DNA of 64,000 nucleotides from Marinitoga piezophila KA3 (GCF_000255135.1 NC_016751.1:1240001-1304000); one strand, 5' to 3'. Counted from the first letter of the stretch, positions 15,218 to 25,182 are shown. Translations and numbers: made by a program. The notes: generated by a model not told the origin, from the sequence alone.

Positions 15218-17377
15218 ATGGAACCAGAAATATATGAGGATGAGTTAACGCTAGAAGATATTATCCATATTTTCAAAAAACGGTTTTGGTGGTTTTTTGC
15301 TACTGTCGTTGTAGTTGTTGCACTGACAATTGCTTATTTATTTGTGACCACTCCTATATACGAAGCCAATGTAACCTTAAAAATAGAATCCGGAAAAAGC
15401 AATTCCATTTCCGATCTTTTTTCTACACAACTTTCTTCTTCCAGACCGGAAATATCCACGGAAATCGAATTAATAAAAAGTAGAACCAATATTGAAAAGG
15501 TTATAGATGATCTCAATCTTATTGAATATTTCAGTAATAAATCAGAAGATAAAAAAGTAGAAATTACAAAGACTTCTGTTGTAAGAACTTTAAATAATAT
15601 GATTTCTGTTTCACCTATAAAAGATACAAATATTGTAAAAATTTCTGTTCAAAGTGATGATCCGGAATTAGCAAAGGATATTGCCAATAAGCTCGCCGAA
15701 GTATATAATGAATTTTTAAAAACATTATCAAAAAATGAGTATACTGTAAAAAGAGAGTTTATTGAAGAACAAATTCCAAAAGTTGAAAAGGATTTAAAGG
15801 CTGCTGAGGAAAGAATTAGAAAATTCAAAGAGGAAAATCAGGTCTTTTTATTAGATGAAGAAGCAAAAAATATTTTATCCTTTACACTTGAATACGATAG
15901 ACAAATTAATCAATATAGCCTTCAACTCGAAGAAACAAAATCAAAAATTAAAGCTTTTAATGACTTGTTAAAAAAACTAGATGAAAAGATTATTTCTTCA
16001 GAAACAATATCTACTAATCCGCTAGTTAGTCAGTTAAAATCCAAGCTTATAAATTACAGAGTTGAATTGGCTGGATTGGTTAATGTTTATTCCGAAACAG
16101 ATCCAAAGGTTAAGGAATTAAAGGATAAAATAGCTGAAACAGAAAAACTTTTAAAAGATGAAGTTTCAAAGGTTGTTTCTTCTCAGGTTCAAACTGTTAA
16201 TCCAGCGTATCAGGATATTTATTTGCAATTAATCGAAGCACAATATCAAGCAGAAGTTTTAAAAGCAACTATAACTGCTCTTCAAAAATTAAAAGATTCA
16301 TATAATAGAAAGTTTTCAAGATTACCTCTCTTAGAACAACAATTATTGGAATTGGAAAGGGATATTAAAGTAAAAGAAAATCTATATACCCTTCTTCTTG
16401 AGAAATTGGAAGAAACAAGAATAGCAGAAGCAGGTGTAATTGGAACTGCAAAATTAATAGATTCCGCTATTGTTCCAGATAAACCTATAAAACCAAATAA
16501 AAAATTAACCGCTGCTATTGGGTTAGTTTTGGGATTTTTCCTTGGAATTTTGGTTATATTTATTATTGAATATGCCGATAAGAGTATTAAGGACGAAGAA
16601 GAAATTAAGAGAATGGCTAAAAATAAGATTATTCTTGGTAGAATTCCTACTTTTGAACAAAATAAAGAATTTGATAATCCGGAACTTATTGTTTTAAATT
16701 CGCCAACTTCACCTATTTCTGAATCTATTAAATTAACGGCAGCTAATATTAATTATTCAACTTCACCAGAACCAAAAGTAATTGCTATTACAAGTTCTGG
16801 ACCAGGTGAAGGTAAAACTGTAAGTTCTGCTAATCTGGCTATTTCATATGCTCAAAATGGTTTAAAAACATTGTTAATCGATATTGACATGAGAAAGCCA
16901 AGAATTGAAAAGGCTTTAGGTTTAGAAAGATTTAATATTGGGCTTGTAAACCATATTTTAAAAGATGTTCCTATTGAAAGAATTACACAGAATTATATGG
17001 AAAATCTTGATATTATACCGGTTGGTCCTATTCCACCTAATCCAACAGCATTATTAACCTCGAAAAAGTTTAGAGAATTTTTTAATGTATTAAGGCAAAA
17101 ATATGACAAAATTATTATCGATTTGCCACCTATACTCGCGGCAGCTGATGCGCTTATTGTTTCAAAACATACTGATGGTCTAATTCTGGTTGTTAGAGCT
17201 GGAAAAACTCAGAAACATTCTTTAAAAGTTACACTTGAAAATATCACAACATCAGGAAATAATATTTTAGGTTTAATTATTAATGATATTAACGAAAAAT
17301 CTTCAAATTATTACTATTATTATTACTATTATTATCAAGACGGTGAAAAAAAGAAAAGACGAAAGCATAAAAAGTAA
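15218..17377 (+). CDS. Wzz chain-length regulator fused to a BY-family tyrosine kinase
   Basis: Inner-membrane polysaccharide co-polymerase with a cytoplasmic autophosphorylating kinase, controlling polymer length and export. The 719 residues run: Wzz domain with TM1 about 23-45, long coiled coils (about 170-415), TM2 about 433-455, then a kinase domain with Walker A SSGPGEGKT (about 525), Walker A' LLIDIDMRKPR and Walker B IIIDLPPI. The C-terminus is a tyrosine cluster of nine consecutive Tyr followed by a Lys/Arg tail. The phosphatase gene follows directly. It is the only intact kinase of this type in the window. Confidence 0.95.
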   Translation: MEPEIYEDELTLEDIIHIFKKRFWWFFATVVVVVALTIAYLFVTTPIYEANVTLKIESGKSNSISDLFSTQLSSSRPEISTEIELIKSRTNIEKVIDDLNLIEYFSNKSEDKKVEITKTSVVRTLNNMISVSPIKDTNIVKISVQSDDPELAKDIANKLAEVYNEFLKTLSKNEYTVKREFIEEQIPKVEKDLKAAEERIRKFKEENQVFLLDEEAKNILSFTLEYDRQINQYSLQLEETKSKIKAFNDLLKKLDEKIISSETISTNPLVSQLKSKLINYRVELAGLVNVYSETDPKVKELKDKIAETEKLLKDEVSKVVSSQVQTVNPAYQDIYLQLIEAQYQAEVLKATITALQKLKDSYNRKFSRLPLLEQQLLELERDIKVKENLYTLLLEKLEETRIAEAGVIGTAKLIDSAIVPDKPIKPNKKLTAAIGLVLGFFLGILVIFIIEYADKSIKDEEEIKRMAKNKIILGRIPTFEQNKEFDNPELIVLNSPTSPISESIKLTAANINYSTSPEPKVIAITSSGPGEGKTVSSANLAISYAQNGLKTLLIDIDMRKPRIEKALGLERFNIGLVNHILKDVPIERITQNYMENLDIIPVGPIPPNPTALLTSKKFREFFNVLRQKYDKIIIDLPPILAAADALIVSKHTDGLILVVRAGKTQKHSLKVTLENITTSGNNILGLIINDINEKSSNYYYYYYYYYQDGEKKKRRKHKK

Positions 17378-17405
17378 GATTATACAAAGAAAAGGATGGG
17401 GAGCT

Positions 17406-18038
17406 ATGAGTGAATATTTAGATGTTCATAATCATATATTATTTGGTGTAGACGATGGTATTAAAACAATAGAAGAATCTATTGAAACTCTAAAAAAATA
17501 TAAAGAAAACGGAATAGATACTATATTCCTAACGCCGCATGTTGAGCATCCAACTGTAAAAACCGATATTAATAAGATTAAAGAAAATTTCGAGATTTTA
17601 AAGGATGCAACAAAAGATTTAAATATAAACCTTTTCCTTGGAAGCGAATTATATTTGCAGACTAATAAAAAACAACAATTTATTCCTTTAAAAGATTGGT
17701 TTATTTTAATTGAATTACCAACAACTCTTTATCCAATGTATTTACTCGATAGAATCTTCGATTTACAACTGGAAGGTTATGAAGTAATTTTAGCTCACGT
17801 GGAAAGATACCCGTGGTTACTGGATAATGAAAAGTTAATTGATAAATTAAAGACAATGAATGTATACTTTCAAATGAATTTAGAATCACTCCACGAAAAA
17901 AATTATTACATAAAAAATGATTTAATCGATTTTATCGCAACCGATTATCATGGAAAAAAAAGAAAACCTTTAGATTTATCACTATTTAAAAAGTTTGATT
18001 ATATAGTAGAAAAAAGCAAAAAAATTTTGAAACTTTGA
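17406..18038 (+). CDS. PHP-type tyrosine-protein phosphatase, CpsB/YwqE family
   Basis: Metal-dependent phosphatase that removes phosphate from the tyrosine tail of BY-kinases. The 210-residue protein has the PHP metal-binding motifs DVHNHILFGVDDG at the N-terminus, TPHVEHP, GSELYL, LAHVERYPW and ATDYHG near the end, where relatives commonly have SDAH. A GGGGAGCT site precedes ATG at 17406; the frame is open further upstream into the kinase gene, but without a ribosome site there. It lies between the kinase and the second Wzz gene, the standard arrangement. Confidence 0.92.
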   Translation: MSEYLDVHNHILFGVDDGIKTIEESIETLKKYKENGIDTIFLTPHVEHPTVKTDINKIKENFEILKDATKDLNINLFLGSELYLQTNKKQQFIPLKDWFILIELPTTLYPMYLLDRIFDLQLEGYEVILAHVERYPWLLDNEKLIDKLKTMNVYFQMNLESLHEKNYYIKNDLIDFIATDYHGKKRKPLDLSLFKKFDYIVEKSKKILKL

Positions 18039-18064
18039 TAACCTAAATTGAATGGAGGATTAAA

Positions 18065-19864
18065 ATGGAGCCAAACAACAATCCAAATGTGCTTACTTTA
18101 GGCGATGTATTTAGAATCTTAAAAAGACGAAAAATTACATTTATAGTTGTTTTTTTAATAACCGTATTGCTTTCAATTGCATATATAAAAATTACACCAA
18201 AAGTTTATGAAGCATCTTTAACTTTTGAGATGAAAAATGTTTCAACTGCATCTTCCTTATTATCCCAATATGGTAGCCTAGCTTCCATGGTTGGAATTAA
18301 TCTTGGAGGAAGCGGCGGAAGTTCCATTAATAACACAATAGAAAAAATGAAATCAGATAAAATTTTAACTCGGGTTATAGAAAAAAATAATTTAGTTGAA
18401 TATTATAATTCAAACAAAAATCCTTCTTTAATTGATAAAATATTAGGTAGAGATAAAGAAATAAAATTAAGAGATATTATTGAAAGTTTAAAAAATGATA
18501 TTTCAATAAATCAACAAAACGGCACATCATTTTTAAAAATTTCATATCAATCCACAAATCCAACCCTTGCAGCATCTATTGTCAAATCTCTATATACAGA
18601 ATACTTAGATTATGATAAAGAAGAGTATTTTAAAGATTCAAATTCATATCTTTCAAATTTAAAAAAGCTTTATAATCCTATTGAGAAACAATATATGCAA
18701 ATTCAAAAAAAAATCTTGGATTTTCAGGTAAATAACAAAATTTTAAATGAAGAATCTATAACTCCGTATATAGACCAATATTCCAAACTTTATTTTTCAT
18801 TAATAGATATAGATTCACAGAAAAAGCAGCTTGAAGCAGGAATTAAATCCATTGAAGAGTCAATAACATCATTAAATCCTGAAATGAAGAAATTCTTTAT
18901 CGAAAATACAGGAACTATTTCAACTTTAAAACAACAATTAATTAACTTAAAGATAGAATATGAAACATTAAAACTTACCTCTTCACAAAATCCAAAATTG
19001 TTGGAATTAGAATCAAAAATTAATGTTATTGAAAATAATTTAAAAAAACAAATAAATGATATTTTAAGCAATAATTTAAAATTCTTAGCAACCACAGATC
19101 CAGAAACATATAAAGAATACATATCCAAAAAGATCCAACTCGAGTTATTTGACGTAATGAAACAATCAACATTAGCTATACTCAACAAAATAGATTCAGA
19201 TATAAAATCCAAATCTCCATTATTATATGAATATTTTCAATTAAAAAAGAATTCTAAAATATTGGAAGAAAAATTTACCAGATTAAAAACATTAATAGAA
19301 ACAGAAGAATTAAAACAACAATTTTATAAACCATCATTAAGTATTATTAATGATGTTTATATTCCTTACAAATCAATTAAACCGAATAAGAAAATAATCT
19401 TCTTAGGAGGAATATTCTTAGGATTTTTCTTAGCAATATTTTCAAGTTTTATAAAAGACGCTAAAGACCATACAATTAAAGATATATATGAATTTATAAG
19501 ATATATAAAAAATCCAGAATTTATAATCACTAAATCAAATTATAAAAACGAAATCAAGAAAATAGCAAACTACATATATATAAATGAATATTACAAAGCA
19601 AAAATAGGATTTACATCTGTAGATTATGATGATTTCACTGAAATTGTAGAACAAATTAAAAATAGGTTGAAAAAATTATCTGGGGAAAAAGAGATTGATA
19701 TATCAATTCTTCCAGAAATAGACAATCCTGACTTTATTTTACATGAAAATGAAATTGAACATCTTTTTATTTTCATAGTAAAAGGATATTCTTCTTTGGA
19801 AAATATTGAAAAATATAAAGAGGTATTAAAAGAAAATCATATTATCTACGTAGAAAATGTTTAA
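18065..19864 (+). CDS. Wzz-type chain-length protein with a degenerate, P-loop-less kinase-like domain
   Basis: 599 residues: short cytoplasmic start, TM1 about 25-45, a long periplasmic coiled-coil region, TM2 about 440-460 (KSIKPNKKIIFLGGIFLGFFLAIF, the Wzz proline-rich TM2 signature), and a C-terminal cytoplasmic domain of about 130 residues. That last part lines up by position with the BY-kinase domain (AKIGFTSVDYDD in place of the P-loop strand, LFIFIVKGYSSLENI in place of the strand after Walker B), but has no GKT, no Walker motifs and no Tyr tail. I infer a structural or scaffolding role in chain-length control. A similar protein occurs at 43232-45019. Confidence 0.88.
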   Translation: MEPNNNPNVLTLGDVFRILKRRKITFIVVFLITVLLSIAYIKITPKVYEASLTFEMKNVSTASSLLSQYGSLASMVGINLGGSGGSSINNTIEKMKSDKILTRVIEKNNLVEYYNSNKNPSLIDKILGRDKEIKLRDIIESLKNDISINQQNGTSFLKISYQSTNPTLAASIVKSLYTEYLDYDKEEYFKDSNSYLSNLKKLYNPIEKQYMQIQKKILDFQVNNKILNEESITPYIDQYSKLYFSLIDIDSQKKQLEAGIKSIEESITSLNPEMKKFFIENTGTISTLKQQLINLKIEYETLKLTSSQNPKLLELESKINVIENNLKKQINDILSNNLKFLATTDPETYKEYISKKIQLELFDVMKQSTLAILNKIDSDIKSKSPLLYEYFQLKKNSKILEEKFTRLKTLIETEELKQQFYKPSLSIINDVYIPYKSIKPNKKIIFLGGIFLGFFLAIFSSFIKDAKDHTIKDIYEFIRYIKNPEFIITKSNYKNEIKKIANYIYINEYYKAKIGFTSVDYDDFTEIVEQIKNRLKKLSGEKEIDISILPEIDNPDFILHENEIEHLFIFIVKGYSSLENIEKYKEVLKENHIIYVENV

Positions 19865-19967
19865 TATTTCTTTTGTAATTAAAAAGTTGTTGATATATTA
19901 ATCAGTTGTTAAAAAACAAAAAAAAGATTGTGTATTTATTGAAATTCAGAAATAAACATGGTAAAAT

Positions 19968-19998
19968 AAATTTGCGGAGTTAAAAACTCCGCAAATTT
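19968..19998 (+). terminator. Strong hairpin, probable terminator after the Wzz/kinase genes
   Basis: AAATTTGCGGAGTT and AACTCCGCAAATTT form a perfect 14-base stem with a 3-base loop. The T-run after it is weak (TTTCT), so it could terminate transcription or serve as an RNA-stability or processing hairpin between the first three genes and the initiating transferase. Confidence 0.6.
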
Positions 19999-20042
19999 CT
20001 ATGAAATAACGTCAATATAAAATTCATAAAGTATTGTTATTA

Positions 20043-20051
20043 TGGTATAAT
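20043..20051 (+). promoter_or_regulatory. Extended -10 promoter before the initiating transferase
   Basis: TGgTATAAT, with no strong -35 (TTCATA, 17 bases upstream). The start codon is at 20090. The same TGnTATAAT form appears at 38254, 63843 (minus) and 63878. Confidence 0.5.
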
Positions 20052-20089
20052 ATATATATACAAAATATATACTAAAAAGGTGGTACCCG

Positions 20090-21412
20090 ATGAAAAAATT
20101 ACCTAAGATCATTGATATTTTAATTCTCTTTTTAATTAATGTTTTTCTATTGAAATACTCATATTTCTTCTCCGCATTTATATCCCTTTTCCTATTTTTA
20201 GGCTTCTATGCATTTAGAACCTATGAATTGGATACAATGAATTCTTTAAATGAATCTATAATAAGAATATTTTCCGGATTCATGATGGGTTCTATGATGC
20301 TTCTTGTATTCTACCCTTTTTTTGAAAATCAAATGTGCAGATATACATTTATTTATAACCTTCTTTTTTCAATCGTTATTTTTCCTTTAATACATAAAAT
20401 TGAATATATACTATATGAAAAACATGTTTCGCCGAAAAAATACCTCGTTATCGGAAAAAAGAATGAAATAGGGCATATATTAGACGAAATCCAGCAAAAA
20501 ACATTAAACAAATTACAATTTATAGATTACATAAATCCATCTCCGATAAAGTTAGAAGAGTTAGTAAATGACGGGTTCTCAAAAAAGGAAAAAAGTCGAA
20601 TAGAAAAGATAATAAATTTCACGTATAGAAATAACCAAACAAAATATGATGCAATAATTGTTACTGACCCTAAATTAGAAAAAATAGTAAAAGACAAATT
20701 GGAAGAATATAAAAAAGCCGGAATTCCTATAGAATATTTGCCAAACATAGCAGAAAAATATTTAAAAAGAATTCCTTTAGAAGTGATAGAGCGCTTTGAA
20801 TATTATTACTCTGTTATTTTCGATGAAGAAAAAGAGTCCCCAGCAAAGAGAATTGTTGATGTAACCTTTGGAATAATGTTATCTATATTATTTTTCCCAA
20901 TAAATTTAATTTTTTCAATTTTAATATTTTTAGAGGATGGAAGACCTATAATCTTCAAACAAGAACGCGTTGGAAAAAATGAAAAAATATTTATTCTAAA
21001 AAAACTTAGATCATTAAAAAACACAAAGATAGATCCAGATAATCCAAATAAAAAAATTGATCAAAGCGTATTAAAAGTTGGGAAAATAATAAGAAAATTT
21101 AGAATAGATGAATCGATGCAGTTTATAAATGTAATCCAGGGAACAATGAGTCTAGTTGGTCCTAGACCAGAAATGATAGAATTTCACGAAAAAATGAAGA
21201 AACAAATACCGTATTATTTATATAGACTAAAAACAAATCCTGGAATAACAGGTTGGGCACAAATAAATTATAAACATACAACCACTTTGGAAGATTATAT
21301 TAAAAAAACAGAATATGACCTTTATTATATAAAAAACAGAAGCTCATTATTAGACTTTAGGATTATGTTATTAACACTTGAAACTATGTTAGGAATGAGA
21401 GGGGCAAGATGA
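20090..21412 (+). CDS. Polyprenyl-phosphate sugar-1-phosphate transferase (initiating phosphoglycosyltransferase, locus A)
   Basis: Starts repeat-unit synthesis by moving a sugar phosphate from a nucleotide sugar to undecaprenyl phosphate at the inner membrane. The 440 residues have N-terminal hydrophobic helices (about 10-110), a nucleotide-binding-like middle (KKYLVIGKKNEIGHI) and a C-terminal bacterial sugar transferase domain with KRIVDVTFGIMLS, the re-entrant hydrophobic stretch, EDGRPIIFKQERVGKN, KLRSLKNT, MSLVGPRPE and NPGITGWAQINY. It matches monotopic WcaJ/WbaP-type enzymes. The sugar cannot be told from sequence. It has an AAGGTGG ribosome site and a 4-base overlap with the next gene. 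Confidence 0.92.
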   Translation: MKKLPKIIDILILFLINVFLLKYSYFFSAFISLFLFLGFYAFRTYELDTMNSLNESIIRIFSGFMMGSMMLLVFYPFFENQMCRYTFIYNLLFSIVIFPLIHKIEYILYEKHVSPKKYLVIGKKNEIGHILDEIQQKTLNKLQFIDYINPSPIKLEELVNDGFSKKEKSRIEKIINFTYRNNQTKYDAIIVTDPKLEKIVKDKLEEYKKAGIPIEYLPNIAEKYLKRIPLEVIERFEYYYSVIFDEEKESPAKRIVDVTFGIMLSILFFPINLIFSILIFLEDGRPIIFKQERVGKNEKIFILKKLRSLKNTKIDPDNPNKKIDQSVLKVGKIIRKFRIDESMQFINVIQGTMSLVGPRPEMIEFHEKMKKQIPYYLYRLKTNPGITGWAQINYKHTTTLEDYIKKTEYDLYYIKNRSSLLDFRIMLLTLETMLGMRGAR

Positions 21413-22494
21413 AAGAAAAACATAAAAAAAAGGTTTTAATATTTACTGATATAAGAAGTAAAAATAAAGAATTAGATGTTATTATTCCAACATATAATTC
21501 CCAAAAGACTATAATAAGGACACTAAAAAGCTTAGATTATACCGTTATAAAAAATATTATTATTATAGATGATAATTCCTCTGATAATACATATGAAATA
21601 ATAAAATCCTTTTTTAAAAATATTAAATGGAAGATGGTTAAAAAAGAAAAAATAAATGCCAAGAAAGGAGTTGCTTCTTCAAGAAATATAGGAATGAATC
21701 TTGCATCTGCTAAATATGTACATTTTCTTGATTCTGATGATTGGTTAGAAAATAATATGCAAAAAATAATGTTAAAAAAGATAAAAGAAACCAAAAGTGA
21801 TATAGTATTTTGTGGTTTCAAACGAATATCAGAGAAAGGAAAAATATTATGGAATTATGAAGAAAGTTATTCATATTTTGAAGGTATTAAAAATGGAAAA
21901 GATGTTGTGAAAGATTTTTTGTTGTCTAAAATTTGGCTACATACTATTACAACAATATATAAAAAAGATCTATTAATAAAAAACCAAATTTCTTATCCTG
22001 AAGAGTACAAACATGGAGAAGATCAATTTTTTGAAATTTTAGCTTTATTAAATAGCGAAAAAGTAGTAAGTGTAAGTATGACCTTAGCTAATTATTATAT
22101 AAATCAAAATTCTATCACAAGAAATGTTGGAATAGAGATCATAGATTCTGTAAAAATATTTTGGGAACTAAAAAAATATTTGGATAATATTAAACAAGAA
22201 GATAATAAAATAATAGAAATATTAAATATAATTGAAAATTATAAAATTCCATATTTAACAGTAAGAGCAATGATAAAGCTTTCTCCTAAAAATGAAGAAT
22301 ATTATAAAGCTTTAAGCTTTTTGTATAGAGAAGAATTGATATTAAAAAATATTTCTATTCTGGATAAAACACATAAAAAACGAATTGTATACTTTTTATA
22401 TCAACTATTAAAAAAGCATCCTAAATTGTTTAAATTGTTTTTTTCATTATTAATATCTTTATTCGGTGAAAAAATTTTTTATAAGTATATTTAG
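21409..22494 (+). CDS. Glycosyltransferase family 2
   Basis: Cytoplasmic-face sugar transferase of the GT-A fold. The 361-residue protein has LDVIIPTYNSQKTIIRTLKSL near residue 24, IIIDDNSSDNT, GVASSRNIGMNLASAKYVHFLDSDDWLENN (nucleotide and metal-binding DxD-like SDD), and GEDQFFEIL later on. The C-terminal 120 residues are helical and basic. It overlaps the initiating transferase by 4 bases, and so may add an early sugar (inference). An IS3 remnant follows. Confidence 0.9.
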   Translation: MKEKHKKKVLIFTDIRSKNKELDVIIPTYNSQKTIIRTLKSLDYTVIKNIIIIDDNSSDNTYEIIKSFFKNIKWKMVKKEKINAKKGVASSRNIGMNLASAKYVHFLDSDDWLENNMQKIMLKKIKETKSDIVFCGFKRISEKGKILWNYEESYSYFEGIKNGKDVVKDFLLSKIWLHTITTIYKKDLLIKNQISYPEEYKHGEDQFFEILALLNSEKVVSVSMTLANYYINQNSITRNVGIEIIDSVKIFWELKKYLDNIKQEDNKIIEILNIIENYKIPYLTVRAMIKLSPKNEEYYKALSFLYREELILKNISILDKTHKKRIVYFLYQLLKKHPKLFKLFFSLLISLFGEKIFYKYI

Positions 22495-22518
22495 ATATAA
22501 GAATTAGATTTAATTGGA

Positions 22519-22905
22519 TTTGACCGCTAAAAGTGGGCACCAAAAAGTTAACAAAGGAATAGTATAATAAAACCAGAAAGAAGGTGACCACATGAGTAAA
22601 AATGGGAAAAGGTATAATGCTGAATTTAAAGAGCAAATAGTAAAAATTACATGAAATCATTTTTCCTTTCATTCAATAATAAAGAAAGAAGAAATATATG
22701 TAAAAAACTATAAAACCTTTGAAGAAGCAAAAATAAGAATCTTTGAATATATAGAATCATTCTACAACAGAAAAAGAATACACAGTTCAATAAATTATCT
22801 GACTTCACAGGAAAAAGAAGATGAAGCTCTAAAATCGTTAAAAAAAGTAACATTAAAATGCTATTTTTTAGTTAAACTTAGACTGTCCACTATTTTGGGG
22901 TAAGT
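22519..22905 (+). mobile_element. Internally deleted IS3-family element (remnant 1)
   Basis: The ends form an imperfect inverted repeat: left TTGACCGCTAAAAGTGGGCA at about 22518, and right ..TGTCCACTATTTTGGGGTAA ending at 22905. Inside are only the first 20 codons of an OrfA-like protein (22592-22654, MSKNGKRYNAEFKEQIVKIT then stop) and the last 80 or so codons of the OrfB integrase (about 22668-22905, with FYNRKRIHSSINYLT, typical of the IS3 C-terminus). The catalytic core is gone, so it cannot move by itself. A second remnant is at about 32717-32926. Confidence 0.85.
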
Positions 22906-23033
22906 GTAAGTAATATTAAAAATTAGCTACATATATTTTATTAATTTTAATTGTAAAAATCTGAATAGGATGATTTTAAAACTGACAATAAAAATTCTTA
23001 TTTATACATAACTTATTACGTGAGGGAGTTAAA
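22906..23033. other. Short non-coding stretch before the fucosyltransferase
   Basis: About 130 very AT-rich bases between the IS remnant and the GT11 gene. It contains a GTGAGGGAG-type ribosome site just before ATG 23034 and no clear promoter. Confidence 0.4.
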
Positions 23034-23951
23034 ATGAAAAAAAGAGCAACTATAAAAATTTTTGGTGGTTTAGGCAATCAATTATTTCAATATTTTTTTA
23101 GTAAATATTTAAAAAATAAATACCAGTTTGATATAGATTATGACTTTAAATGGTTTCTAAGAAAAGAATTTGGGAATATCAAACAAAATTTATTATTAAA
23201 AAAATTAGTAAATGAAAATTTTGAAGATACACAAATATATCCATTATTTAATTTAAGATATTTAAATAGAATGTCATATCCAATAAAAAAATTTTTTAAT
23301 TTTTTCGATTTTAATTATAAATATATTTTTGAAAATGATTTTGAAATTAAAAATATAAAGTCCATAAATATTAATAAAAAAGTATATTTCTATGGATATT
23401 GGCAAAAAAAAGAATATGTTGATTCACAAAAAAATATAATTAAAGAAATAGGTAAAAACTTGCTTAGATATGCGTATAATAAAAATATATACGAAGAAAT
23501 CATAGAATCCAATTCAATTTTTATTCATATTAGACGAGGAGATTACTTAAATAAAAAAAATTATAGAAGATTTGGTAATATTTGTACAGAAGATTATTAT
23601 TTACAAGCAATAAAATTTTTCTTAAAAAATTATTATTTCAGCAATCTTCAATTTTTTATTTTTAGTAATGATAAAGAATGGAGTAAAAATTTTATAATGC
23701 AAAATTTTAGCAAAGTTCAAGGAAAATTTAAAATTATATATGGGAAAGATCCTCTTGAAGATTTAGCTTTAATGTCTATATGTAAAAATTCTATAATTGC
23801 AAATAGTTCTTTTAGTTGGTGGGGAGTAAAATTAAATGAAAAAAAAGAAATAGTAATTTCACCTTCGAAATGGATTAACAAAAATATAAAAAATATAGAT
23901 TTAATTTATGATTCATGGCTTAAGATAAACAATAAAGGAGAGATCATATGA
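23034..23951 (+). CDS. Glycosyltransferase family 11, probable alpha-1,2-fucosyltransferase
   Basis: Uses GDP-L-fucose to fucosylate the growing repeat unit. The 305-residue protein starts with [20 protein letters not shown], the GT11 N-terminal signature, has the GDP-fucose-binding HIRRGDYL near residue 165 and ends with [25 protein letters not shown], all hallmarks of this family. The donor fits the neighbouring gmd and fcl genes, which make GDP-L-fucose. It overlaps gmd by 4 bases. Strongly A+T-rich codons, like neighbouring glycosyltransferases and unlike gmd. Confidence 0.92.
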   Translation: MKKRATIKIFGGLGNQLFQYFFSKYLKNKYQFDIDYDFKWFLRKEFGNIKQNLLLKKLVNENFEDTQIYPLFNLRYLNRMSYPIKKFFNFFDFNYKYIFENDFEIKNIKSININKKVYFYGYWQKKEYVDSQKNIIKEIGKNLLRYAYNKNIYEEIIESNSIFIHIRRGDYLNKKNYRRFGNICTEDYYLQAIKFFLKNYYFSNLQFFIFSNDKEWSKNFIMQNFSKVQGKFKIIYGKDPLEDLALMSICKNSIIANSSFSWWGVKLNEKKEIVISPSKWINKNIKNIDLIYDSWLKINNKGEII

Positions 23952-25108
23952 AAACCGCAATAATAACCGGAATAACAGGACAGGATGGAAGCTATCTAGC
24001 AGAGTATTTATTAGAAAAAGGATATGAAGTGCATGGCTTTATCAGAAGATCAAGTAGTTTCAATACAAAAAGAATAGACCATTTATATAAAGACCCACAT
24101 GAAAAAAATACAAAATTATTTCTTCATTATAATGACTTAACGGACTCAACAAATATAATAAGATTAATACAACAAATTCAACCAGATGAAATATATAATT
24201 TAGCAGCACAAAGTCATGTAAAAGTAAGTTTTGAATTACCAGAATATACAGCAAATTCAGATGCTCTTGGAACATTAAGAATATTAGAAGCAATACATTT
24301 ACTTGGATTAGAAAAAAAAGTAAAGTTCTATCAAGCAAGTACATCTGAATTATATGGAAAAGTACAGGAAATCCCTCAAAACGAAAAAACACCTTTTTAT
24401 CCAAGAAGTCCATATGCAGCAGCGAAATTATATGCATATTGGATAACAGTAAATTACAGAGAAGCATATAACATGTTTGCATGTAATGGAATACTATTTA
24501 ATCATGAGTCAGAAAGAAGAGGAGAAACATTTGTAACAAGAAAAATAACAAGAGCAGCAACAAGGATATTAGTAGGAAATCAGAAAAAACTATACCTTGG
24601 TAATTTAAGTGCCAAAAGAGACTGGGGATATGCAAAAGATTATGTAAAAGGAATGTGGATGATACTACAACAAGAAAGACCAGATGATTATGTATTAGCC
24701 ACAGGAGAAACACATGAAGTAAGGGAATTCTGTGAAAAAACATTTGAAAACCTTGGAATAGAAATAAAATGGCAAGGCGAAGGAATAAACGAAAAGGGAA
24801 TAATCAAAAAAATAGATAGAAACAAAACAAAAGAAATAATAGAGAAACTAAAAGAAAAACATCCAGATTTAAAAGAATTTGAAATAAATACAGAACATCT
24901 AAAAGAAGGACAGGAAATAATAGCAGTAGATCCAAAATACTTCAGGCCAACAGAAGTAGATATATTACTTGGAGATCCAACAAAAGCAAAAAAACAATTA
25001 GACTGGAAACCAGAAACAAGCTTTGAAGAATTGGTAAAAATAATGACAGAATATGATTTAGGATTGGCAATAAAAGAAAAGCACAGAAACGAATGGATAA
25101 AAGAATAA
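23948..25108 (+). CDS. gmd: GDP-mannose 4,6-dehydratase
   Basis: First step from GDP-mannose to GDP-L-fucose, an NADP-dependent short-chain dehydrogenase. The 386-residue protein has the Rossmann GxxGxxG as [30 protein letters not shown], the catalytic TSELYG and [12 protein letters not shown] (Tyr-x3-Lys), and [17 protein letters not shown], specific for Gmd. It is slightly longer than usual owing to a charged insertion around residues 280-320. Codons are strongly biased to A in third position. It is followed by fcl. Confidence 0.95.
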   Translation: MKTAIITGITGQDGSYLAEYLLEKGYEVHGFIRRSSSFNTKRIDHLYKDPHEKNTKLFLHYNDLTDSTNIIRLIQQIQPDEIYNLAAQSHVKVSFELPEYTANSDALGTLRILEAIHLLGLEKKVKFYQASTSELYGKVQEIPQNEKTPFYPRSPYAAAKLYAYWITVNYREAYNMFACNGILFNHESERRGETFVTRKITRAATRILVGNQKKLYLGNLSAKRDWGYAKDYVKGMWMILQQERPDDYVLATGETHEVREFCEKTFENLGIEIKWQGEGINEKGIIKKIDRNKTKEIIEKLKEKHPDLKEFEINTEHLKEGQEIIAVDPKYFRPTEVDILLGDPTKAKKQLDWKPETSFEELVKIMTEYDLGLAIKEKHRNEWIKE

Positions 25109-25182
25109 TAACAAAATAAAAAATAGAAAAAATAACAAATAATAATCAATAACAACTAAAATAAACTAAGGGGATGAATGAG

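Noticed and set aside
17283-17405. Upstream extension of the phosphatase reading frame into the kinase gene
   Set aside because: No ribosome site at the upstream ATG, and the extra residues come from the TAT/TAC tract and Lys-rich tail in another frame. ATG 17406 has a good site and begins the PHP domain.
22647-22853. Minus-strand open frame of 68 codons in IS remnant 1
   Set aside because: The plus strand there is clearly the IS3 OrfB C-terminus; the reverse frame is a shadow.
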